In this document: piece by piece, positions 50,993 through 59,220 of the stretch
How positions within the stretch are numbered: position 1 is the stretch's first letter
Layout of the letters: the number at the start of each line of letters is the position of its first letter
Source of the DNA: an uncultured Lachnospiraceae bacterium
Lineage (GTDB): Bacteria > Bacillota > Clostridia > Lachnospirales > Lachnospiraceae
DNA length: 64,000 nucleotides
Direction of reading: 5' to 3'
Assembly: GCA_910585715.1 (NCBI GenBank)
Contig: CAJUEX010000012.1
Location: 18,829-82,828, forward strand
Translations under genes and position numbers: made by a program
The notes under the pieces: model-generated
Told to the model about the DNA's origin: nothing
Database searches by the model: none
What the model saw: only the letters and a program-made list of their open reading frames with translations

Positions 50993-51979
50993 TCAAAGCA
51001 TGGAAGCCCGAAGCTCTGCTCCATCCTTTGCGCTTAAATATGCAGGTGCGATATCGAACACTGTCTTGCAGCCTGTCTGTCCTTCTGTGTAGAGACGATA
51101 AGCGGCTCTTGCATAAGCAACAATGACACAGGATGTAAATTCCGGATTGGAATCCAGCTTAATACTGTATTCAATCAGATGGCTGTTTTCTTCCTGCCAG
51201 CCGGTTTTGCCGCTTCTAAGCACAAAGCCTCCATGGGGGATGCCGCTGTGGTTTTTCTGCAGTTCCTCTTCAGTGATAAAATGCACGGTAGTATCGTAGT
51301 CTGCAAAATAATTCGGCATAGTCTTGATTTCATTTTCTACCCTGGCTGCATCCGCCCCCTCTTCCAACACCACAAAGCATTCTCTTGTATGCTTCTGGCG
51401 GGTGGTAAGCTCCGGATTTTCTCCCTTTCTCACTGCCTCTAATGCAGATTCTACCGGAATGGTGTACTGCTTTGCATTTTTCACCCCTGCAATCCGGCGG
51501 ATGGCATCAGAATGTCCCTGACTGACACCTTTACCCCAAAAAGTATAATCCTTTCCTTCCGGCAGGATGGCATTAGCGTACATTCTGTTTAAAGAAAACA
51601 TGCCGGGGTCCCAGCCCACTGAAATAATACCTACCCTGCCCCCTTGCTTTGCCGCTTCATCCACATTGGCAAAGTGCTCCGGAATATTTGCATGGGTATC
51701 AAAGCTGTCCACGATATTGAACATTTTTGCAAATTCCGGCGACTGCTTCGGCAAATCTGTTGCGCTTCCGCCGCATAAAATCATTACATCAATTTTATCC
51801 TTCCATTCTGCCGCTTCCTCCGCATGACAGACTTTTGCGGTCTTTGTCAGGATAGACACTTCTTTTGGATTTCTCCGGGTAAATACTGCGGCTAACTCCA
51901 TATCCGGATTTTGCCTGATAGCGCATTCCACGCCCCTTCCCAAATTGCCGTAGCCTAAAATTCCAATTTTTATGCTCAT
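50993..51979 (-). CDS. ddh: meso-Diaminopimelate D-dehydrogenase
   Basis: An NADPH-dependent one-step route from tetrahydrodipicolinate to meso-DAP, used for lysine and peptidoglycan. The 328-residue protein has the Rossmann start KIGILGYGNLGRGVE, DSFDTHANIPEHFANVD, GWDPGMFSLNRMYANA and FWGKGVSQGHSDAIRRI, all diagnostic. ATG 51979 follows AAGGAG. No lysine riboswitch is seen; only 43 bases separate it from the next gene upstream. Confidence 0.97.
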   Translation of the reverse strand: MSIKIGILGYGNLGRGVECAIRQNPDMELAAVFTRRNPKEVSILTKTAKVCHAEEAAEWKDKIDVMILCGGSATDLPKQSPEFAKMFNIVDSFDTHANIPEHFANVDEAAKQGGRVGIISVGWDPGMFSLNRMYANAILPEGKDYTFWGKGVSQGHSDAIRRIAGVKNAKQYTIPVESALEAVRKGENPELTTRQKHTRECFVVLEEGADAARVENEIKTMPNYFADYDTTVHFITEEELQKNHSGIPHGGFVLRSGKTGWQEENSHLIEYSIKLDSNPEFTSCVIVAYARAAYRLYTEGQTGCKTVFDIAPAYLSAKDGAELRASML

Positions 51980-52022
51980 TTTATTTCTCCTTTATATTTA
52001 ATAGTTTTTTCTCGCAAAGATA

Positions 52023-54692
52023 TTATTTAATAGACATGGTTTTCTTAAATCCGGTTTTAGACTTAAATAATTTTTTGTAAGCATTCCTCTTCTTTTTCGG
52101 ACAGTATATTTTTGCCTTTTTATATATATTTTTGATTGCATTGGCCCCGATTGTTTTTATTTTGGTAGATTTAATTGTAATTGTTTTTAACTTTCGGCAG
52201 CCGCTGAATGCTTCCTTACCGATTTTCGTAACGTTTGCACCGATTACTGCTTTTGTCACCTTTGTTTTTCCTTTCAGCGCCCTTGGTGCTATAGAAGTAA
52301 CCTTATAGGTAATGCCATCTACAGTGACAGTGGCAGGAATGGTAATTGTCTTTGAAGCAGAAGTTGTTTTTACAAATTCCACTGTTCCGTTTCGGGGGCC
52401 TTTTCCGGTGACCTTATAGCTCATTTTGCCATGGGACAAACGTGCTCCCTTTTCCGGTATTTTATTTACGGGAGTATCCTCGGATTCCTTATCAGATGGT
52501 TTATCAGACGGATTCTGTTCCTCTTTTGTATTGTTATCTTCATTGCCAAGGGGCGCCACATCCTCTGTTTTTACTGCATGGCACAGCAGGCAGGTAAACA
52601 GCCTGGTTCCTTTTTCTGTAGCGGTTGGTTCTTTTGTTATTTTTCCTGCATCCCAGTTATGGGCATTTACTGCTATAATCTCACTTCCTGTTTCAATCTT
52701 TTGTCCACAATCCTTGCAGTATATGTCTCCGGTATACCCTTTTGAAATACAGGTTGCTTCCTTCTGCCCCCTTACTTCCGCATTTTGATGTCCCGTAGCT
52801 TCTATAACTTCTGTCTTTGTTTCACCACATATGGTACAAGTATAGAAAATGCTTCCTTTCTCTGTACAGTCCGCCTTCTTTATTTCTACTCCGTCATCCC
52901 ATACGTGAGCAATACACTCTATTATTACCGTGGCTTCTATGCCGTCAATCGTCTCATACAATTCACTGTCCGGACAATACGTTACCGGATAGGCCTTCTG
53001 TCCGAGACTTGATAAAACAGTCTGCGGATGCTGCCATGCATAGCCGTCCGGCAACACAAGCTCTGACAAGGTACTGCCATATGCCCCTTTGACCAATACC
53101 GGCTCCGCAGGCGGTTTGGGAATCGCCTTTTGAATTATACCTGCCTCTTTTGTTACTTCTCCGATATAATTCTCATGCATAACTTGTACTGTAATGGTCC
53201 TGCCTATATCTTTCCCTGTCAGCCTGTATGTATTTTCATCTCCGTTTAATACCAAAATCCCGTCCCGATACCAGCGGTAAATGACTCCGTCACTGATTCC
53301 CTCTAATGCTGCCGTGGCAGTCAGCGTATTGCCATACCGCAGTTCTCCGTTTATCTCCACAGTTCCGCGCAACTGATTTGGCAGAGTGGTTGATTTTATA
53401 TAACTGCTTTGCGAAGTGGAAAGGTTGGGCGTTGAATGAATGGCATAATGCATAGTAGTCCCTTCCAGTTTAAATCCATAAATATTGTCTTTATCTGACA
53501 GGATTTCCTCCGGTTCATATAAAACAGCCACATTTTCTGTGGAAAACGGCATGCTGTATATTTGTTTCGGACCGTTAAAAATCAGTTTATTCTGATAAAT
53601 CTGAGGATAGGAAAATGCCCTTGTATAATAGCTGCTCCCCCCTGCCGACCATTTGTCAAATGTATATAATTCCTTTTTGCTGCCTCTTAAAATATCTTCT
53701 GTTTTATAAAGCTTAAATGTATCTTCATCCACATAATACCAGAAGCCGCCGTTATATATTATGCTGCCGGATGACTGTGCCCACAATGCATTCTTATAAG
53801 AATCATCCTCTGCCTTCAGGGTGCTGTCCCATCCGGTATGTTCCGTTTCCTTAATTCCGGCATCGCTTCGCAGAAAATTTGTATGCTTTACCCTTCCAAT
53901 CTGATCCCATACCGGGTCGTCCCATGTAACATCAACATGATAATACTGCCCGTTAATAAAAATAATATTCCATGCATGATTTATTTCGCTGCTGCTTGTA
54001 AGGTAACAGGGAATGCCCAGCTTGTTCTGCATAATATACTGAAACGCCTTTGAATAACCATCACATACGGCTAACTGCTTTGTCAGAGCGCCGTATGCCG
54101 TATGGGATTCGGCTGGAATGGAATTTGACAAATATCTTTCATAATCATATTCGCAGTATACCGCAAGCCAGTCATGAACAAGCAGGGCTTTTTCATAATC
54201 GGTCATATCTTCTGTAATATTTGCTGTAGCTTTTGCTGCCGCTGCATTCATCTGCCCTGTAATTATTTTTGTTTCCTGTTCATCCATGGCGTAGACAGGC
54301 AAAATAGAAATAACTTCTCCATCATCCTTTTGCATATAACGGAATCTGGATGCCACAAAGAAAAATTCCGGATAATTATTTAAAATCTGATAATAGCAGG
54401 TACTGATATCGTTGGCATGCAGTTGAAAGTCCTGTACATCTATGCTTTCTTTCCTCTGCCGCAAGCCGTTTATAATTTCGTTTTCCAAAGTATGTGCTGT
54501 GCCAGCCATACTGTTTAACTGACGTTGTTCAGTTTTTGTATGGAGCGGCTGATAATATTTGGAATCATATTGCTCTTTTTCTGTAAGTTCCGATATTTTC
54601 ATGGTTGTTCCGGCAAAAACCTCTGCTGTGAAGCTGCCGTTCAACAGTATGAAGAAAACAAACAAAAATAGAAACTTACAACATTCTTTCAT
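52023..54692 (-). CDS. Secreted transglutaminase-like protein with CxxC repeats and BspA-type LRR
   Basis: An 889-residue secreted protein with a signal peptide (FLFLFVFFILLNGSFTAEVFAG). The transglutaminase-like domain (~110-270) has Cys in LAVCDGYSKAFQY, His in HAWNIIFINGQYYH and Asp in VDVTWDD. An Ig-like segment (~430-500), three ~45-residue repeats each with a CxxC (CTIC, CKDC, CLLC; ~590-710) and a C-terminal leucine-rich BspA-type repeat (IGKEAFSGCRKLKTI) follow. The start is ATG 54692 with GAGGAGGAAGGG. Probably a surface or matrix protein; the target is unknown. Confidence 0.82.
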   Translation of the reverse strand: MKECCKFLFLFVFFILLNGSFTAEVFAGTTMKISELTEKEQYDSKYYQPLHTKTEQRQLNSMAGTAHTLENEIINGLRQRKESIDVQDFQLHANDISTCYYQILNNYPEFFFVASRFRYMQKDDGEVISILPVYAMDEQETKIITGQMNAAAAKATANITEDMTDYEKALLVHDWLAVYCEYDYERYLSNSIPAESHTAYGALTKQLAVCDGYSKAFQYIMQNKLGIPCYLTSSSEINHAWNIIFINGQYYHVDVTWDDPVWDQIGRVKHTNFLRSDAGIKETEHTGWDSTLKAEDDSYKNALWAQSSGSIIYNGGFWYYVDEDTFKLYKTEDILRGSKKELYTFDKWSAGGSSYYTRAFSYPQIYQNKLIFNGPKQIYSMPFSTENVAVLYEPEEILSDKDNIYGFKLEGTTMHYAIHSTPNLSTSQSSYIKSTTLPNQLRGTVEINGELRYGNTLTATAALEGISDGVIYRWYRDGILVLNGDENTYRLTGKDIGRTITVQVMHENYIGEVTKEAGIIQKAIPKPPAEPVLVKGAYGSTLSELVLPDGYAWQHPQTVLSSLGQKAYPVTYCPDSELYETIDGIEATVIIECIAHVWDDGVEIKKADCTEKGSIFYTCTICGETKTEVIEATGHQNAEVRGQKEATCISKGYTGDIYCKDCGQKIETGSEIIAVNAHNWDAGKITKEPTATEKGTRLFTCLLCHAVKTEDVAPLGNEDNNTKEEQNPSDKPSDKESEDTPVNKIPEKGARLSHGKMSYKVTGKGPRNGTVEFVKTTSASKTITIPATVTVDGITYKVTSIAPRALKGKTKVTKAVIGANVTKIGKEAFSGCRKLKTITIKSTKIKTIGANAIKNIYKKAKIYCPKKKRNAYKKLFKSKTGFKKTMSIK

Positions 54693-54765
54693 TTTCCCTT
54701 CCTCCTCGCTCCCTGTCAGCATTTCTTTTTTATTATAAGCTTTGGAAGGATTTTCTGCAAGATGG

Positions 54766-55083
54766 TCACTTTTTAAACTGCACATTTTTTATATCATCAA
54801 TTCTTATGAGTTTTTCCACCTCCCCTTTTTCCTCTTTCACTAAAATCCACTCTTCATCCACATCTTCAACCAGACTGTACCTGTCCACGATTTCCATGCT
54901 GTTTTCAAAATCAAGCTTTACGGATTTTCCTTTGCTCTTTTCCAAAATTCCCTTCAAGGAGCTTTTTTCCTTTGTACCGATTCCCGCCGCCTTTAGTTTT
55001 CTTTCCAGCTTATGTACTCTTTCTGAAAGGCTGCAGCACCAGAGAAAGGCAATAAATGCTGCCATATATGCCAATGTATCCAT
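54766..55083 (-). CDS. Small membrane-anchored partner of the XRE regulator
   Basis: A 105-residue protein: an N-terminal membrane segment (LAYMAAFIAFLWCCSL), a short coiled region, then a ~55-residue domain (KGKSVKLDFENSMEIVDRYS ... IRIDDIKNVQF). That domain clearly resembles the C-terminal part of the regulator encoded three bases upstream. The function is unknown; it may titrate or tether the regulator. ATG 55083 follows GGAGGGAAAG. Confidence 0.7.
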   Translation of the reverse strand: MDTLAYMAAFIAFLWCCSLSERVHKLERKLKAAGIGTKEKSSLKGILEKSKGKSVKLDFENSMEIVDRYSLVEDVDEEWILVKEEKGEVEKLIRIDDIKNVQFKK

Positions 55084-55086
55084 ATC

Positions 55087-55533
55087 CTACTTTCCCTCCT
55101 TTACATATTGAACGGACATAAGGGAAGATATGGGAATCAGCTTTTGTTTTTGTTTCTTTCCTTTATTATACTCCACGCTCATCCACTGACCGTCAAAATC
55201 CGTAATGACACAGGTTTCGTTCAAAAGCTCTGCGTCTGAATCATCATAAAAATTAAGCTTCACCTTTTTTCCCTTTGCTGCATATAACAGGCGTGTCACC
55301 GGATTTGAGCTTTCTGTTTTTGTATCTGCGGTTTCCTGCTCCTCCCTTAATAAGTAGTCACAGCTTACTCCTAATGCTTCTGCCAGAAAGCCTATCTTAT
55401 CCATTTCCGGATAGGACTGTTCCGATTCCCATCTGGATACAGACTGTCTTGTAACATTCATTATTTCCGCTAACTGTTCCTGGGTCAGGTTTTTTGCTTT
55501 TCTTGCGCTTGCAATTTTACTTCCTATTGCCAT
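55087..55533 (-). CDS. XRE-family transcriptional regulator
   Basis: 148 residues. The N-terminal HTH (residues 1-62: IGSKIASARKAKNLTQEQLA, VTRQSVSRWE) is a classic Cro/C1-type DNA-binding domain. The C-terminal ~65 residues (KGKKVKLNFYDDSDAELLNE ... LIPISSLMSVQYV) look like a small beta-barrel domain, shared with the next gene. ATG 55533 follows AGGTGCC. Targets are unknown. Confidence 0.88.
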   Translation of the reverse strand: MAIGSKIASARKAKNLTQEQLAEIMNVTRQSVSRWESEQSYPEMDKIGFLAEALGVSCDYLLREEQETADTKTESSNPVTRLLYAAKGKKVKLNFYDDSDAELLNETCVITDFDGQWMSVEYNKGKKQKQKLIPISSLMSVQYVKEGK

Positions 55534-55653
55534 AGGGCACCTCCTGTTTTTTCTTCATCCTAATTTTTTTTCGGTAAACCTTCTACCAATTTTGAATTTC
55601 CATATGTAACATTTCAGTTGCATTGCATGTTACATTGCCTGTTTTCGGGGTGT

Positions 55654-57372
55654 TTAGTATGCTTTCACTCCTGCCAGCTTCCCATTTCCGTCATAGACCG
55701 TTTGAACCATTATAGTCCCCCCGTCCGAGGATTCAAAACTGAAAGAACCGTCCTGATTATTATCTATAAATTTTTTCACTAATTTACCGTTAAAATATAC
55801 ATTTCTTATGGAATGGGAATCGTCTGCCCGCTCTTCATAAGTAATACCATACTTTTCGTAAGAAGCAAATATTTCCTGAAAGGTAGTTCCGCCCGCTGTA
55901 GCTTCACCGTCTGCGTATGCCATATGGCTTGTAGCTTCCATTTCCAAGGGTTCTTCCACAAATATGGCTTCCTCCTTTTTTCCGTTAGCGGCAGCTTCCG
56001 TAGTGGCAGCAGTATCTGTTACAGCCTCTAAAGACGGCTCATTAGAAAATACTCTTGCTTGAAATTCTTCTTTAGAATATGGTTCTATACTTATTATATC
56101 TCCAAATAATGTAGTGCTTCCATCTTCGTTTTGGGTATTTGGATAGATAGTATGGACATCAACGGTTCCTTTTTCATTATGATACTGATACCTGCTTACT
56201 ACGCCGCCGTCCCCAAATTCATATCCATCCAGAAAATACCGAACCGGTTCATCCTTATAATACATAGTGCCGTGTTTCATTACAATGTCATATTTTTCAT
56301 ATTCCTTCAGTAACTGCTCCAGCGTGCCTGATTCTTCTCCTCCGCCAAAATCAGCTTTTGATGTGGCAAATAAGGCTGCAATACAGATAGTCAGCATAAT
56401 TGCGGCAACAGACGTAAAGATAGTAGCTTTTTTTATCTTCATAATAGACTCAATCCTTTCTTGAATAGCATGTTTGCTGAAATTATTGCAAAGAGGAGCC
56501 AGGCCGCTTTTTGTTTCTTCCATCCGGATTAAAGAAAGGGCATAGGCTGCTTTTGCCCCTTCTCCAAAACGCTGTACCACTGTTTCATCACAGACCAGCT
56601 CCATATCCCGGTTAAACAGAAAAAACAAAAGCCATACAAGGGGATTGAACCAATGGATGCATAAGGCTCCAATCAGGATAAGCTTTGTAAGCCCATCCCA
56701 TCTTTGTATATGTACAAATTCATGTTCAAGCATATACTTCAATTGCTTTGTATCGTCCCAGTCTGTTGTTTTCGGCATTAAAATCACCGGATGGAAAATT
56801 CCATAAGTAAGAGGCGACATAATGCCGTTTAACTGCCGGACGGATATGGAACGGGTTATTGGATGTTCCTTTATCCACTGTCCTGCATTTTTATGCTCTG
56901 CCGGCAGCGCCGTTCTGAATTCTCTTATACACCTTATATAAAAAAAGAGAAAACTGACTGCGCACAGAAAAACTCCTGCCATCCAGATTGCCCATAGGGG
57001 GGATAGTTCCAAATGCTTCCAAATTGGTGTTACAGCCGGGTCTGCCATTTCCATTACATAGTCAGAGGCTGCAGCCGGGTCTGCTATTTCCATCTCATGG
57101 TCAGATACTGCAGACAATACATTTTTTGCCAGTGCATTTGGAGACAATTCAAACTGAAATAATATCCGGGACAAAATAGAATATATGCTGAATGAAGCCG
57201 GAATACTGTAAGGAATCAACAGGCGCACCAATACAAGTTCCCATAAAACAGGAAATGTCTTTTTAGGAAGCCTGTTTAAGCCCAATACTCTTATGATACA
57301 AACCACAAAAATCATAACGCCGCCCGAAATACTCATTTGCAGCAGACTCATATCCATCACCTCCTGTCTCAC
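55654..57372 (-). CDS. BlaR1/MecR1-like M56 membrane metallopeptidase
   Basis: 572 residues: four membrane segments around a cytoplasmic gluzincin domain with HEFVHIQRWD (HExxH) and a downstream CDETVVQRFG. The extracellular C-terminus is not a beta-lactam-binding domain: it holds two related segments (FGDGGVVSRYQYHNEKGTVDV; YEERADDSHSIRNVYFNG). It therefore probably senses something other than a beta-lactam. It overlaps the BlaI-type repressor gene by four bases (ATGA). Confidence 0.85.
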   Translation of the reverse strand: MRQEVMDMSLLQMSISGGVMIFVVCIIRVLGLNRLPKKTFPVLWELVLVRLLIPYSIPASFSIYSILSRILFQFELSPNALAKNVLSAVSDHEMEIADPAAASDYVMEMADPAVTPIWKHLELSPLWAIWMAGVFLCAVSFLFFYIRCIREFRTALPAEHKNAGQWIKEHPITRSISVRQLNGIMSPLTYGIFHPVILMPKTTDWDDTKQLKYMLEHEFVHIQRWDGLTKLILIGALCIHWFNPLVWLLFFLFNRDMELVCDETVVQRFGEGAKAAYALSLIRMEETKSGLAPLCNNFSKHAIQERIESIMKIKKATIFTSVAAIMLTICIAALFATSKADFGGGEESGTLEQLLKEYEKYDIVMKHGTMYYKDEPVRYFLDGYEFGDGGVVSRYQYHNEKGTVDVHTIYPNTQNEDGSTTLFGDIISIEPYSKEEFQARVFSNEPSLEAVTDTAATTEAAANGKKEEAIFVEEPLEMEATSHMAYADGEATAGGTTFQEIFASYEKYGITYEERADDSHSIRNVYFNGKLVKKFIDNNQDGSFSFESSDGGTIMVQTVYDGNGKLAGVKAY

Positions 57373-57728
57373 TCTAAATTCCCGACAATCTGTTTCAGCT
57401 TTTCAATTTGCTCCGGTGAAAGCTTTTTTCTATTAAGAAGGGATGCAAACAGCTTATCGGCAGAGCCGTCAAAGATTTTGTTGATGAGTTCGTTTGTTTC
57501 AGCCTCCTGCACCTCTTCCTTCGGAATAAGGGCATGACACATGAAATTTGGCTCATAGCGCCTGACAGCTCCTTTTTTTATGCACCTTTTAATCAGCGTA
57601 TAGGTGGTGTTCATATTCCAGCCCACCTCTTCTTTTAACACGTCTGAAATATGCTTTGCCGTTGTATCTCCCTCCCGCCATATCACATCCATAACTTTTA
57701 GCTCCGAATCAAATAATTTTATATCCAT
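57369..57728 (-). CDS. BlaI/MecI-family repressor
   Basis: A 119-residue winged-helix repressor (FDSELKVMDVIWREGDTTAKHI, NTTYTLIKRCIKKGAVRR), of the kind cleaved or released on signalling by its M56 partner. The start is ATG 57728 (MDIKLFDSE) with GAGAGGAGCG upstream; the longer frame to 57782 would run through its own operator. The operator-promoter lies at 57747-57818. Confidence 0.92.
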   Translation of the reverse strand: MDIKLFDSELKVMDVIWREGDTTAKHISDVLKEEVGWNMNTTYTLIKRCIKKGAVRRYEPNFMCHALIPKEEVQEAETNELINKIFDGSADKLFASLLNRKKLSPEQIEKLKQIVGNLE

Positions 57729-57746
57729 AGCAATCGCTCCTCTCAT

Positions 57747-57818
57747 AAGACTGCAGTAGTTTATCCGATTACACACTACCACAGTCTTATAGGAATGTCA
57801 ACACACTACTGCAGTCTT
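57747..57818 (-). promoter_or_regulatory. BlaI-type operator-promoter region with three repeats
   Basis: Three copies of an AAGACTGCAGTAGT-like box lie at 57801-57818, 57771-57788 (both with the longer form AAGACTGYRGTAGTGTGT, 30 bases apart) and inverted or as a palindromic half at 57747-57760. A perfect -35 TTGACA (57796-57801) and a -10-like TAGTGT (57773-57778), 17 bases apart, overlap the first two. This arrangement suits autorepression of the BlaI/BlaR1 pair. Confidence 0.75.
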
Positions 57819-57971
57819 TTCATTGATTTTCTTTGGGATTTTGTTTACAATTCAGTCAACAGGTCCACCACAGGCGGAAACACATAAAAAAAGCAATATG
57901 AGTCATACTATTAACAGCTTGTTTTATATCAGCCCACAAAATATCATTTTATTAAAAAGGACAAAAGGAAC

Positions 57972-58562
57972 ATGAAAGAAAATAAATCTAAAATTTTATT
58001 GCAGCTGTTTTGGGCCACATTTACATTAAGCGCTTTTACATTTGGCGGTGGCTTCGTTATTGTTTCCCTTATGAAAAAGAAGTTCGTGGAAGAGCTGAAA
58101 TGGCTGGATGAAAATGAAATGCTGGATATTACGGCTATTGCACAGTCCTCTCCCGGTCCCATCCCCATTAATGCCTCGGTAATCCTTGGCTACCGCATGG
58201 CCGGGATTATGGGAACGATAGTGGCAATTCTTGGAACTGCCATACCCCCGATGGTGATTATTTCCCTGATTTCTGTTTTCTACAGCCAGTTTCGGGAAAA
58301 TCAGATAATTGCAACTGCATTACAGGTCATGAGGGTTGGAGTTGCCGCCGTTATTTTTGATGTAGTCTTAAATCTTGCTAAAAACGTCTGGAAAACCAAA
58401 AAATCCTTTTACATTGGAATGATGGTAATAGCATTTTTGGCTGCTGCAATTTTTGACATAAGTGCAATGCTGATTATTCTTATTTGTCTTGGAATCGGCA
58501 TAGCGAATGTGTTGATTTCGCTGACACGGAAAAAAGGGAAAAAGGAGACCGGTAAATTATGA
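57972..58562 (+). CDS. Chromate transporter (CHR) family, first half-size subunit
   Basis: A 196-residue membrane protein with a single CHR domain: SAFTFGGGFVIVSLMKKKFVEE, ITAIAQSSPGPIPINASVILGYR, and about six hydrophobic segments. Short CHR proteins work as pairs encoded side by side. The substrate is probably an anion; chromate transport is only the family name. ATG 57972 follows AAAAGGAAC. It is divergent from the blaI operon. Confidence 0.9.
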   Translation: MKENKSKILLQLFWATFTLSAFTFGGGFVIVSLMKKKFVEELKWLDENEMLDITAIAQSSPGPIPINASVILGYRMAGIMGTIVAILGTAIPPMVIISLISVFYSQFRENQIIATALQVMRVGVAAVIFDVVLNLAKNVWKTKKSFYIGMMVIAFLAAAIFDISAMLIILICLGIGIANVLISLTRKKGKKETGKL

Positions 58563-59113
58563 TATGGAGATTGTTCTTTAGTTTTATTAAGGTGGGGCTG
58601 TTCAGCGTAGGAGGCGGATATGCTGCTATTCCCCTGATTCAGAATCAGATTGTGGAAACTCATAAGTTACTGTCTTTAGAAGAATTTACTGATTTGATTA
58701 CTATTGCGGAAATGACGCCGGGCCCCATATCCATAAACTCGGCAACCTTTGTGGGAACAAGGCTTGCCGGTATTCCGGGCGCTCTGATTTGTACTCTGGG
58801 CTGTATTCTGCCTTCTTTTTTTATCTGCCTTGTGCTTGCCCACTTTTATTATAAATACCGGCAGTTAGATGAAGTACAAAAGGTGTTGTCAGCGCTGCGG
58901 CCTGCAGTTGTAGCCTTAATTGCCTCTGCCGGATTATCCATTCTTCTTTTGGGGATTTTCGGGGATGCTCCGGCTGCTTTTGGAAATCTTCGGCCTGTGG
59001 AATGTGTGTTATTTCTGGCAGGCTTTTTTCTGATTCGGAAATATCATTTAAATGCCATTCAGGTTATTTTCGGCACCGGGGTGGTGGGGACGTTGATATA
59101 TGCTGTATTGTAG
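58559..59113 (+). CDS. Chromate transporter (CHR) family, second half-size subunit
   Basis: 184 residues, homologous to its neighbour: FSVGGGYAAIPLIQNQIVE, ITIAEMTPGPISINSATFVGTR. It overlaps the first subunit by four bases (ATGA), so the two are translated together and probably form one heteromeric transporter. The gene ends in an AT-rich gap (59114-59220) convergent with the metallophosphoesterase gene; no clear terminator was found. Confidence 0.9.
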   Translation: MIWRLFFSFIKVGLFSVGGGYAAIPLIQNQIVETHKLLSLEEFTDLITIAEMTPGPISINSATFVGTRLAGIPGALICTLGCILPSFFICLVLAHFYYKYRQLDEVQKVLSALRPAVVALIASAGLSILLLGIFGDAPAAFGNLRPVECVLFLAGFFLIRKYHLNAIQVIFGTGVVGTLIYAVL

Positions 59114-59220
59114 ACTTTGAAATATGCTATATTATAAATTTTTATTGATATGAATTTCAAATCAGATTATCTCTATATAATTAAATTTTCAGAATCAGGA
59201 TTTTCCATGTGAACTAATGG

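Noticed and set aside
50993..52022. Lysine or other riboswitch upstream of ddh
   Set aside because: Only 43 bases lie upstream; there is no room for one.
57849..57885. Arm-like sequence CAATTCAGTCAACAGGTCC near the blaI promoter
   Set aside because: Resembles a family arm but has no core or partner arm, so it was not listed as a copy.
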